Shown: positions 1-6,279, counted from the first letter of the stretch. The stretch is 8,275 nt of DNA from MGBC108787 sp964591225 (GCA_964591225.1 CAZQAO010000040.1:1-8275), one strand, 5' to 3'. The notes: generated by a model from the sequence alone, not told the origin. Translations and numbers: made by a program.

Positions 1-1
1 A

Positions 2-75
2 TGGAGCGGATGATGGGAATCGAACCCACGTTATCAGCTTGGAAGGCTGAAGCTCTACCATTAAACTACATCCGC
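2..75 (-). tRNA. tRNA-Gly (anticodon UCC)
   Basis: Read on the minus strand, the segment folds as a complete 74-nt cloverleaf. The acceptor stem is GCGGATG/CATCCGC, the D arm has the weak G-U-rich stem common in glycine tRNAs, and the anticodon stem is TCAGC/GCTGA around loop CTTCCAA. The anticodon TCC is complementary to 41-43. The T arm is GTGGG-TTCGATT-CCCAT, the discriminator is T, and CCA is encoded at 4-2. It decodes GGA and GGG glycine codons. It is transcribed away from the tRNA-Thr gene from its own promoter. Confidence 0.97.
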
Positions 76-87
76 ATGACAATTCAA

Positions 88-116
88 ATTTTAGCATAAA
101 ATTTTATGAATTTCAA
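88..116 (-). promoter_or_regulatory. SigA-type promoter of tRNA-Gly
   Basis: On the minus strand, TTGAAA (116-111, one mismatch to TTGACA) and TAAAAT (93-88, one mismatch to TATAAT) are separated by exactly 17 bp. Transcription would start near 81, a few bases before the mature tRNA 5' end at 75. This is a good vegetative promoter by sequence alone. Confidence 0.75.
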
Positions 117-174
117 TACTTTTTATTTAGTAAACAATTAGCTATTTAGTTACTTTAAAGATGAAAATTTAGTA

Positions 175-203
175 TAGAACAATGATCTATTTTTTGTTAT
201 AAT
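175..203 (+). promoter_or_regulatory. Extended -10 promoter of tRNA-Thr
   Basis: A perfect TATAAT (198-203) is preceded by the extended -10 motif TGT (195-197). The -35 position at 17-bp spacing (175-180, TAGAAC) matches the consensus poorly, as is common for extended -10 promoters. The predicted start is near 210, just ahead of the tRNA at 213. Confidence 0.8.
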
Positions 204-212
204 ATAGGCGTT

Positions 213-288
213 GCTGGAATAGCTCAGTTGGTAGAGCAACGCCCTCGTAACGCGTAGGTCGCAAGTTCGAATCTTGTTTCCAGCACCA
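213..288 (+). tRNA. tRNA-Thr (anticodon CGU)
   Basis: This is a 76-nt cloverleaf with acceptor stem GCTGGAA/TTCCAGC, D stem GCTC/GAGC, anticodon loop CTCGTAA (244-250, anticodon CGT at 246-248), T arm GCAAG-TTCGAAT-CTTGT and an encoded CCA at 286-288. It reads ACG threonine codons. The anticodon stem is ACGCC/CGCGT, so four pairs form and the loop-closing pair (canonical 31-39, window positions 243 and 251) is C opposite C. Everything else is canonical, so it is probably functional with a slightly enlarged loop. Confidence 0.95.
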
Positions 289-299
289 TACTGATAGTT

Positions 300-325
300 A
301 CTTAAATTTTCTTAGTTTAAGTTTT
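300..325 (+). terminator. Possible terminator after tRNA-Thr
   Basis: ACTTAAA (300-306) can pair with TTTAAGT (316-322) across a 9-nt loop, followed by a short T run. The stem is almost entirely A-T and therefore weak. Its position, 12 nt after the tRNA 3' end, supports a role in ending the tRNA transcript. Confidence 0.45.
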
Positions 326-327
326 CA

Positions 328-366
328 TATAATAAAGTTGTATAAACTTTTATTTTTTCATAAAAT
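328..366 (+). promoter_or_regulatory. Candidate promoters of the GH3 gene
   Basis: Two candidates overlap. One is a perfect TATAAT at 328-333, inside CATATAATA, with no recognisable -35. The other is TTGTAT (338-343) with TAAAAT (361-366) at 17-bp spacing. The second would start transcription near 373, leaving only a 9-nt leader that barely includes the GGTGAT ribosome-binding site (373-378). The sequence does not decide between them. Confidence 0.4.
334..358 (+). terminator. Second AT-rich hairpin with T run, upstream of the GH3 gene
   Basis: AAAGTT (334-339) pairs with AACTTT (345-350) over a 5-nt loop and is followed by TATTTTTT. It could be a backup terminator for the tRNA-Thr transcript. 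If a promoter at 328-333 is used, it would lie in the leader of the downstream gene. The short stem keeps this tentative. Confidence 0.35.
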
Positions 367-381
367 GGATATGGTGATACT

Positions 382-1722
382 ATGAAGAAAATCATTATTA
401 TCCTATTAAGTATTAGTTGCATATCTATTTTTTTATTTATGAATAAGCCTAATAATAAACCTAATGTTAGTAAACAACCCAGTGAATTAATAGCAACTAT
501 TATTGCTAAAGATGATGAACAAATAACCCTGATGGATAAAGATGGGATTATTTATACTTTTAAAACTAATATAATAGATGCTCCTTTAGGTAGTTCTATT
601 GATGTAAAATATCAAGGTAATCTTAATAAAAATACAGAATTACAAACTAGTCAAGTAATTTCTTATACCAATGTTAATGATTTAGATAAAACATGGCAAG
701 AAACTGATTTATTTGCTGAATATTATGAAAAAGCAAATAATCTTCTTCAAAAGATGACTATAGATGAAAAAATAGGGCAACTTTTTTTAGTGCGATATAA
801 TGAAGAACAATCACCATCTATTTTGAATAATTATATGCCAGCTGGTTTTGTCTTTTTTGCCCAAGATTTTGCTAATAAAACTATAGATCAAGTAAAGCAA
901 ATGATTGATGCAGCTCAAAGTCATGCAAAAATTCCCCTTTTAACTGCTGTCGATGAAGAAGGAGGCAAAGTAGTTAGAATTAGTAGCAATAAAGAATTAG
1001 TACCAACACCATTTCAATCTTCCAGTGAACTTTATAATACGGGAGGATGGGATTTAATCCGCCAAGATACTATATATAAAAGTTCAATTTTAAAAAATTT
1101 AGGTTTAAATGTAAATTTAGCTCCGGTAGTAGATGTAGTTACTAATCCTGAAGCTTATATGTATGAACGCTCTTTTAAACAAGATGTAAGTAATACCACT
1201 AAGTATGCTAAATTGGTCATCGAAGCTAGTAAAAATACGGGAGTATCTTATACTTTAAAACATTTTCCCGGGTATGGGAATAATAGTGATACCCATGTTG
1301 GTCAGTCTTTAGATACGAGAACTTTAAATGATTTAGAAAAAAATGATTTTCTTCCCTTTACCGCTGGAATCCAAAGTGGAGCTGAGGCAGTTTTAGTTAG
1401 CCATAATGTTGTTAAAAGTATTGATGCTAATAATCTTGCTTCTTTATCCAGAAGTATTCATAATATACTTAGAAATCAATTACATTTTACTGGTGTTATT
1501 ATTACGGATGACTTAAGTATGGCGGCCACTTCAGAAATTACTAATAAAAATGTTTTAGCTTTACTAGCTGGCAATGACTTAATGATTACTACTGATTATG
1601 AAGAAAGTATTAATGCTATTAAACAAGCTTTACAAGAACAAAAAATTAGTGAAGTATCTATTAATCGGGCGGCTTTGCAAGTACTAGCTTGGAAATATTA
1701 CAAAGGTATTTTAACAACGTAA
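382..1722 (+). CDS. nagZ: Membrane-anchored GH3 beta-N-acetylhexosaminidase, NagZ type
   Basis: A 446-residue glycoside hydrolase family 3 enzyme, expected to remove terminal N-acetylglucosamine from muropeptides or other wall-derived glycans. Residues 4-20 form one hydrophobic N-terminal segment. A Cys at 13 lies inside it but without a proper lipobox, so a signal anchor is more likely than a lipoprotein. Residues about 36-96 form an extra small beta-rich domain, and the GH3 barrel follows from about 115. Visible landmarks are DEEGG (191-195), LAPVVDV (247-252), KHFPGYG (293-299), the Asp303-x-His305 acid/base dyad typical of NagZ enzymes, and the nucleophile Asp376 in ITDDLSM. There is no C-terminal GH3 domain, as usual for NagZ. 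The ATG at 382 follows GGTGAT. The neighbouring spore-wall genes suggest a wall-turnover role, but this gene is separated from them by a terminator and a gap. Confidence 0.92.
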   Translation: MKKIIIILLSISCISIFLFMNKPNNKPNVSKQPSELIATIIAKDDEQITLMDKDGIIYTFKTNIIDAPLGSSIDVKYQGNLNKNTELQTSQVISYTNVNDLDKTWQETDLFAEYYEKANNLLQKMTIDEKIGQLFLVRYNEEQSPSILNNYMPAGFVFFAQDFANKTIDQVKQMIDAAQSHAKIPLLTAVDEEGGKVVRISSNKELVPTPFQSSSELYNTGGWDLIRQDTIYKSSILKNLGLNVNLAPVVDVVTNPEAYMYERSFKQDVSNTTKYAKLVIEASKNTGVSYTLKHFPGYGNNSDTHVGQSLDTRTLNDLEKNDFLPFTAGIQSGAEAVLVSHNVVKSIDANNLASLSRSIHNILRNQLHFTGVIITDDLSMAATSEITNKNVLALLAGNDLMITTDYEESINAIKQALQEQKISEVSINRAALQVLAWKYYKGILTT

Positions 1723-1745
1723 AAAAGAGACTTAATATCTCTTTT
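1723..1745 (+). terminator. Terminator of the GH3 gene
   Basis: AAAAGAGA (1723-1730) and TCTCTTTT (1738-1745) form a perfect 8-bp stem with a 7-nt loop, starting immediately after the TAA stop. The T residues are inside the stem, and because the arms are symmetrical the hairpin could also stop transcription arriving from the convergent SleC-like gene. Confidence 0.65.
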
Positions 1746-2108
1746 CAAAACACAATCCCCAATAAATCGAATAGTTATTTAATATAAAGTTGCCTAAAAA
1801 AGTAGCAAAATAAAAATAAATACATAATTTATAAATATAAAAGTAAAAATTTCCAGATATTAAAAATAGGAATGGTACATGATAATGAATCTCGAAAATA
1901 AAAAATTTATTTAAGAATTTTTTTAAGAGGAATAATTGCCTTGGAGGTGTTTTTATAAATAATGTGGGTGAATAAAAAGTATTTTATATGTATTTTATAA
2001 TGCTGGTGTTTTTAAATTGTCTTTAAGTTAAACTTATGTATTTTTAAAGTTCTTTTTTAGGTTATAACTACTCTTAATTTATTATATGTGAATCTTACTA
2101 AAAGGTGA
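1746..2108. other. Gene-poor AT-rich gap
   Basis: About 360 bp with no ORF of convincing length in any frame, lying between the convergent GH3 and SleC-like genes. The only coding-like signal is on the plus strand: a strong GGAGGTG (1943-1949), then ATG at 1962 opening a 12-codon ORF that ends with TAA at 2000. Translation just past that stop in another frame is also hydrophobic, so this may be the frameshifted remnant of a small membrane protein. No convincing hairpin terminator for the SleC-like gene is visible here. Confidence 0.4.
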
Positions 2109-3326
2109 TTAATTATAAATACTTTTGGTGAGATTTTTAACTGCTGTTAAAATATAAGAAATTTTATACCAAGTTTGTAAGTTAACTATTCCGGTTTGGG
2201 GTAGGGAAAATACTTTTTGAAATGTAGTAACAGCATTTTTAGTATTGGCATCATAATAACCAGTAGGATTAGAAATTAAAGGAATACCTGGATAACTACC
2301 ATGAATATAATTTAAAGCATTTTGTAAAAAATAAACATCAATACTACAATCGCCTTCTTTTAAAGGCGAAGAAAAAGAATAGGGGTAATCAGTGGTAATC
2401 TTAGCAGAGTAAATATTAATATCATTACCATAATAATAGCGAAGAATTTGTAAAGAATTATAACCTTGATCTCCTAAATCTTTAGAACCCCATTGACTTA
2501 AATAACCTGCTTCCGTAGTTTCGTTTTTATAGTGAGCAAGTAAAGGTTCCATGCGGTAGCCTTTTTTTATATATTGGTTAAGAGTAACATCTACCACATT
2601 AGCAATAGAATCAAAAATAGTAGCATTCGGAGTATATTTTTGATCATAAGTAGTAGTAGAAGTAATAGTAAAATCATAACCTCGAGATTTATACCATTCT
2701 GTATAAATACGATTTAAAGTAAAAGAAATAATAGCTATAACATTAGCTTTAATCGTTTCGTAAGGCCAAGTAGCATAAATTTCATTACTAGCTACGTTTT
2801 TAATATAATCACTAAAAGAAACTGTGTAGTTGGCAGCATTACTATTACTAGGTATTCCATCATGGACAATAATAGTATCAGGAATAATAACTTCTTTTAA
2901 AATAGCTGGACTAATAAGGGTTTCAGGTTCGGGGGCTTCTTCAATGATAGCAGGATAATCACCCCATAAGGTATTGGGAGGAAGATTTTCGATAGTTTCC
3001 GTTTCCTCATTATCTAAAGAATTTAAATAAACATTTTGAATTGAAGTAATGCCATCATAAATAGGAATACCATTTATTCTAGTTGGTGTAAGACCTAAAG
3101 CCGTAACTCGAATATCCACGGTTTCATAAGGCCTAGTATTAAATTGTTCTTCTTCACTATATTCTTTATCTACTGTTTCGATGGTAACTAAATTAGTTTC
3201 CCCATTTTCATTAGTTCTTTCTGTAGCAATTTCTTCTTGATTTTGATAAATATTAATAACTGCATCTAAAACAGGATTAGCAATATTATCACTATATACA
3301 TTTATTTTTAAATATCCATTCGCCAT
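2109..3326 (-). CDS. sleC: SleC-like spore cortex-lytic enzyme
   Basis: A 405-residue protein matching the clostridial SleC family of germination-specific cortex-lytic enzymes. Residues about 4-103 form a beta-sandwich region like the SleC prodomain, followed by an acidic Pro-rich linker. Residues about 166-303 are the SpoIID/LytB-like catalytic domain. It contains NYTVSFSDYIKNVASNEIY and WPYET, whose Glu190 aligns with the catalytic Glu of SpoIID. It ends with SQWGSKDLGDQGY and the RYYYG block. Residues about 327-395 are a C-terminal peptidoglycan-binding domain. There is no signal peptide or membrane segment. The start is taken as the ATG at 3326, because AGGTGA (3337-3332) is correctly spaced for it. 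A GTG nine bases upstream lies inside that ribosome-binding site. It is divergent from the LysM gene. No Csp protease gene, the known SleC activator, is in the window. Whether it acts in germination or is a sporulation paralogue is inference. Confidence 0.88.
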   Translation of the reverse strand: MANGYLKINVYSDNIANPVLDAVINIYQNQEEIATERTNENGETNLVTIETVDKEYSEEEQFNTRPYETVDIRVTALGLTPTRINGIPIYDGITSIQNVYLNSLDNEETETIENLPPNTLWGDYPAIIEEAPEPETLISPAILKEVIIPDTIIVHDGIPSNSNAANYTVSFSDYIKNVASNEIYATWPYETIKANVIAIISFTLNRIYTEWYKSRGYDFTITSTTTYDQKYTPNATIFDSIANVVDVTLNQYIKKGYRMEPLLAHYKNETTEAGYLSQWGSKDLGDQGYNSLQILRYYYGNDINIYSAKITTDYPYSFSSPLKEGDCSIDVYFLQNALNYIHGSYPGIPLISNPTGYYDANTKNAVTTFQKVFSLPQTGIVNLQTWYKISYILTAVKNLTKSIYN

Positions 3327-3341
3327 ACTTTTCACCTAATC

Positions 3342-3371
3342 TATTATATGAATAGCTAGGTATTTGGTTGA
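3342..3371 (-). promoter_or_regulatory. Candidate promoter of the SleC-like gene
   Basis: On the minus strand, CATATAATA (3350-3342) contains a perfect TATAAT and equally fits the CATAnnnTA pattern of sporulation mother-cell sigma factors. The -35 position at 17 bp (3371-3366, TCAACC) matches the SigA consensus at only three positions. The assignment to SigA, SigE or SigK is open. Confidence 0.45.
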
Positions 3372-3378
3372 ATAAAAT
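3349..3378 (+). promoter_or_regulatory. Candidate promoter of the LysM gene
   Basis: TGAATA (3349-3354) lies 18 bp before TAAAAT (3373-3378), just ahead of the AGAGGTGA ribosome-binding site. TGAATA resembles the -35 element of forespore SigG promoters, while TAAAAT fits SigA better. It overlaps the opposite-strand promoter, so the two divergent genes share control DNA. Confidence 0.35.
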
Positions 3379-3396
3379 AAATTAGAGGTGATTGCT

Positions 3397-4356
3397 TTGA
3401 AGTATGAAGCCTTACAACTAGGTAGTACGGGAGAAAACGTTAAAATTCTCCAAGAAAAATTAAAAATATTAGGTTTTTATAAGGGGATAATTACGGGAAG
3501 TTTTGGTCTTTCAACTGAAATAGGAATGAGAGCTTTTCAAACATCCGCTGGTTTAGGAGAAACACGAGCGTTAAATGAAGAGACATGGCAAGCAATTTTA
3601 GAATATACTACTTCTAATATTGCACCAATTAGTAATAATCCCACATTAAAATATGGTTCTGTCGGAGCAGAAGTTAAAGATTTACAAACCAAATTAAAAG
3701 CTCTTTTATACTATACAGAAGAAATAACGGGAGAATTTGATTTAGAAACAGAAAATGCGGTTAAAAGATTTCAAGTAAATAATAAATTAACTGCTGATGG
3801 TATTGTTGGTGCTAAAACTTGGAGTGCTTTAAATACTTTATATGGCAATTTAGCAGATTGTACACTGGATCAAGATGAAAATAATGGTGATGGTGATGAC
3901 ATAATTACCTATGTAGTTAAAAGAGGGGATACTTTGTACGGAATAGCTAAGCAATATAATACTACAGTAGATGCTCTTAAAAGATTAAATCAACTAACGA
4001 GTAATACCATTCAAGTTGGTCAAAAATTAAAAATACCTAATCCATCAACAGAAACTGATTACATAAATTATACAGTTGTCAAAGGAGATACATTATATAG
4101 TATTGCTAAACGTTATGAAACTACAGTTGCTGCTATCAAACAACTAAATAATCTTAGTAGTGATGATTTAGCCATTAACCAAGTTTTAAAAATACCTTTG
4201 AAAGAACAAACTTATTTTAATTACGTAGTTAAATCGGGAGATACTTTGTATAAATTAGCGAAAACTTATAATACCACTGTCGATGTAATTCAAAAACTTA
4301 ATGGCCTCGATAGTACTATTTTAACAATTGGTCAAGTCTTAAAAATACCAACTTAA
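3397..4356 (+). CDS. Double peptidoglycan-binding, triple LysM protein without signal peptide
   Basis: A 319-residue protein made only of wall-binding modules. Two PG_binding_1 repeats occupy about 4-68 and 83-148. Their marks are LGSTGENVKILQEKL and YGSVGAEVKDLQTKL at the starts, and AFQ and RFQ ahead of the ETW and KTW helices. An acidic linker follows (about 150-168, rich in D, N and G). Three LysM domains lie at about 171-214, 225-267 and 275-318, each with a (V/S)xxGDTLY core and a terminal LKIP. No catalytic domain, membrane segment or signal peptide is present. The TTG at 3397 is preferred as start because AGAGGTGA (3384-3391) is well placed for it. The in-frame GTG at 3388 lies within that ribosome-binding site. 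The divergent SleC-like gene and the lack of an export signal suggest a spore coat/cortex-interface protein, by analogy with LysM spore proteins such as SafA. That role is inferred. Confidence 0.88.
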   Translation: MKYEALQLGSTGENVKILQEKLKILGFYKGIITGSFGLSTEIGMRAFQTSAGLGETRALNEETWQAILEYTTSNIAPISNNPTLKYGSVGAEVKDLQTKLKALLYYTEEITGEFDLETENAVKRFQVNNKLTADGIVGAKTWSALNTLYGNLADCTLDQDENNGDGDDIITYVVKRGDTLYGIAKQYNTTVDALKRLNQLTSNTIQVGQKLKIPNPSTETDYINYTVVKGDTLYSIAKRYETTVAAIKQLNNLSSDDLAINQVLKIPLKEQTYFNYVVKSGDTLYKLAKTYNTTVDVIQKLNGLDSTILTIGQVLKIPT

Positions 4357-4373
4357 TGTAAAATTTAAAAAAA

Positions 4374-4400
4374 TTAGCACTCAAGGGTTGTATTTGCTAA
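4374..4400 (+). promoter_or_regulatory. Imperfect CIRCE operator (HrcA site)
   Basis: The left arm TTAGCACTC (4374-4382) matches the CIRCE consensus exactly. After the canonical 9-nt spacer, the right arm ATTTGCTAA (4392-4400) matches GAGTGCTAA at six of nine positions, with all three changes at the inner end. It covers the -35 region of the hsp20 promoter, a repressing position for HrcA. Confidence 0.85.
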
Positions 4401-4415
4401 AAAATGTGGTATAAT
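4388..4415 (+). promoter_or_regulatory. hsp20 promoter
   Basis: A perfect TATAAT (4410-4415) is preceded by TGG (4407-4409), giving an extended -10. A weak -35, TTGTAT (4388-4393), stands 16 bp upstream and lies inside the CIRCE element. Transcription should start near 4422, giving a leader of about 63 nt. Confidence 0.8.
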
Positions 4416-4421
4416 ATAAAT

Positions 4422-4448
4422 CGTAAAGGCAATAAAAGGTCATTTACG
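4422..4448 (+). promoter_or_regulatory. Hairpin and possible CtsR half-sites in the hsp20 leader
   Basis: CGTAAA (4422-4427) can pair with TTTACG (4443-4448), forming a 6-bp stem at the very 5' end of the predicted mRNA. Inside it, GGCAATA-AAA-GGTCATT (4428-4444) has the spacing of a CtsR box (RGTCAAA-NAN-RGTCAAA) but matches only nine of fourteen half-site positions. Either reading is tentative. Confidence 0.25.
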
Positions 4449-4484
4449 GGTATTAGAGTTGTATAAAGAAAGGAAGAATGTAAT

Positions 4485-4904
4485 ATGATGATGATACCAA
4501 GAAGAAATGGTGATTTAGATGTATGGAAAGATTTATTTGATGATCCATTTTTTACCGATAGGGAGACGAGAATAATGCGTACAGATATTAAGGAGGGTAA
4601 AGATAATTATAATATTTTAATTGATTTACCTGGATATGAAAAAGAAAATATCAAAATTGATATTGATAATGGCTACTTAAATATATCTGCTACAATGAAT
4701 AATCAAAATGAAGAAAAAGAAGAAGGCAAATTTGTTCGCCGGGAAAGATATTTTGGAGAATGCTCTCGTAGTTTCTATGTCGGAGATGAAATTACCGAAG
4801 AAGATATTCATGCTACTTTTAAAAATGGTATATTAAATTTAAATATTCCTAAAAAAGAAGAAAATCAACAAATAAACACTAAAAAATACATTGAAATAGA
4901 GTAA
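4485..4904 (+). CDS. Hsp20 / alpha-crystallin small heat-shock protein
   Basis: A 139-residue ATP-independent holdase chaperone of the cytoplasm that keeps unfolding proteins soluble. The alpha-crystallin domain spans about 32-123, with the DLPGYEKENIKIDID segment and the signature NGILNLNIPK at 114-123. The short N-terminal arm is followed directly by this domain. The C-terminal tail carries an I-x-I anchor (IEI, 136-138), which in the family docks into a neighbouring subunit during oligomer assembly. Three consecutive ATG codons open the frame. AAAGGAAG (4469-4476) best serves the first, at 4485. The gene is monocistronic: it has its own promoter with a CIRCE operator, indicating HrcA-controlled heat induction, and a strong terminator follows the stop within a few bases. 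Confidence 0.96.
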   Translation: MMMIPRRNGDLDVWKDLFDDPFFTDRETRIMRTDIKEGKDNYNILIDLPGYEKENIKIDIDNGYLNISATMNNQNEEKEEGKFVRRERYFGECSRSFYVGDEITEEDIHATFKNGILNLNIPKKEENQQINTKKYIEIE

Positions 4905-4906
4905 TT

Positions 4907-4934
4907 ATGTAAGCAGAAATGCTTACATTTTTTT
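4907..4934 (+). terminator. Intrinsic terminator of hsp20
   Basis: TGTAAGC (4908-4914) and GCTTACA (4921-4927) form a perfect stem with a 6-nt loop, extendable by one A-T pair, followed by seven T residues (4928-4934). This is a classical rho-independent terminator. On the minus strand it lacks a T run, so it serves mainly hsp20. Confidence 0.92.
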
Positions 4935-4974
4935 ATGTAATAATTTAATTTAAGTTGTTTAATAGATTATAAAA

Positions 4975-6255
4975 TTAAGGCTTTAATGCTGTAATCGGTA
5001 CTACATATACTCCGTCTGGTCTTTGATAGGCGGCATTTGTTAAGCCACAAATAACACCAAGAACAGATGGTACTTTTCCATTTTCGCTTTCAATTTGCTT
5101 TTTTAAATTTAGTAAATCATTTGCAGCTTTTTCTATTTGATTGGCTCCTAGTTTAATTTCAAACGCACACCAATTTCCATTTTCTAATTCTATAACACTA
5201 TCAATCTCTTTATCTTGATAATCTTGATAGTGATAACATTTAGCATTAAAGCTATCGGCATAAATTTTTAAATCTCTTTCTACCAAAGCTTCAAATAAAA
5301 ATCCAAAGGTATTTAAATCATTTATAAGTTTATTTTCTTCTCTTATATTTAATAAAGAACAAGCAATAGAAGGATCTGCAAAATGTCTTTTTTCTGCTTG
5401 TTTAACTCTAACAGAAGAACGAATATTAGTAGAAAATGGTTCATCATTATCTAATAAGAATAATCTATCTAAAGCATCTAAATAAGTTGCTAATGTATCG
5501 ATATCTATATCTTCATTATCTACTTCGCTTATATCTTTTTTTAATGTCATATTTGATACGGTTGTACTTTCATTTCTTGCTAATGATTTTAATAATAATT
5601 TAACTTTATGTTTATCTCTATTAACACCATCTAATCTATTTAAATCATCATCTATTATTATATTTATATATTCTTCTATTGCCTCGCTAGCATCTTTAGC
5701 AGAATAACCTAAATTGGCTGGCCAACCTCCTCTTATTATTAATCTTGCCAAATTTTTTAAATCTACTTCTCCAGTATTTTTTTCTTTAAATTTATTGTTA
5801 CATAATTCTTCTAAAGATATATCTCCTGTACTATCTCCAGATTCAAATAAACTCATTGTTCTTAAATGTATTTTGCCATATCTTCCTGCCCCACTATGAG
5901 CTATTCCTTTTCTATTTGGTGTCGATGAACCAGTTAGTATGTATTGACCCTTTAATCCGGATTTATCAACATCAATTCTTATTTCATCCCACAAATTTGT
6001 TGCTTCTTGCCACTCATCAATTAGTCTTGGTTTTTCTCCTTCTAAAACAATACCTGGTGACATTTTTGCAAGTTCAACATTATTTGATTGTTCACCAGTA
6101 GTTTTATGCAAAAGAATTTCACTATTGGAATGATATCTTCCTGCCCATGTTTTTCCACAGTACTTTGGACCTTCAATGCTAATTGCCCCAAACAATTTTA
6201 AATAATGTTCAATCTTTTTATCAGCTATTCTCTTTTTATAATTTTCTATTTCCAT
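4975..6255 (-). CDS. AAA_14 ATPase with DUF4143 domain
   Basis: A 426-residue protein of the widespread AAA_14/DUF4143 family, whose cellular role is not established. The N-terminal ATPase shows Walker A GPKYCGKT (29-36), Walker B LIDEWQ (78-83), a sensor-like LTGSS (107-111) and the family segment GRYGKIHLRTMSLFES with candidate arginine fingers. A GGWP motif lies at 176-179, then a helical, winged-helix-like linker near 236-268. The C-terminal DUF4143 part has a PD-(D/E)xK-like pattern: KEID (Asp352), then FEIK (Glu366-x-Lys368). All key motifs are present and the length is normal, so the gene looks intact. ATG at 6255 is chosen because AGGTGA (6267-6262) is correctly spaced for it. An in-frame TTG six bases upstream abuts that site. 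It is transcribed alone from a promoter carrying three 11-bp direct repeats. It converges on hsp20. Confidence 0.9.
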   Translation of the reverse strand: MEIENYKKRIADKKIEHYLKLFGAISIEGPKYCGKTWAGRYHSNSEILLHKTTGEQSNNVELAKMSPGIVLEGEKPRLIDEWQEATNLWDEIRIDVDKSGLKGQYILTGSSTPNRKGIAHSGAGRYGKIHLRTMSLFESGDSTGDISLEELCNNKFKEKNTGEVDLKNLARLIIRGGWPANLGYSAKDASEAIEEYINIIIDDDLNRLDGVNRDKHKVKLLLKSLARNESTTVSNMTLKKDISEVDNEDIDIDTLATYLDALDRLFLLDNDEPFSTNIRSSVRVKQAEKRHFADPSIACSLLNIREENKLINDLNTFGFLFEALVERDLKIYADSFNAKCYHYQDYQDKEIDSVIELENGNWCAFEIKLGANQIEKAANDLLNLKKQIESENGKVPSVLGVICGLTNAAYQRPDGVYVVPITALKP

Positions 6256-6279
6256 AAACAATCACCTATTTATAAATAT

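Noticed and set aside
382..442. Lipoprotein signal on the GH3 enzyme
   Set aside because: Cys13 is preceded by SIS rather than a Leu-led lipobox, and the hydrophobic segment continues past it, so a signal anchor is more likely.
5714..6101. Two plus-strand ORFs (5714-5899 and 5856-6101)
   Set aside because: They lie antisense inside the intact DUF4143 ATPase gene, have no good ribosome-binding sites, and their residue patterns mirror the opposite-strand codons.
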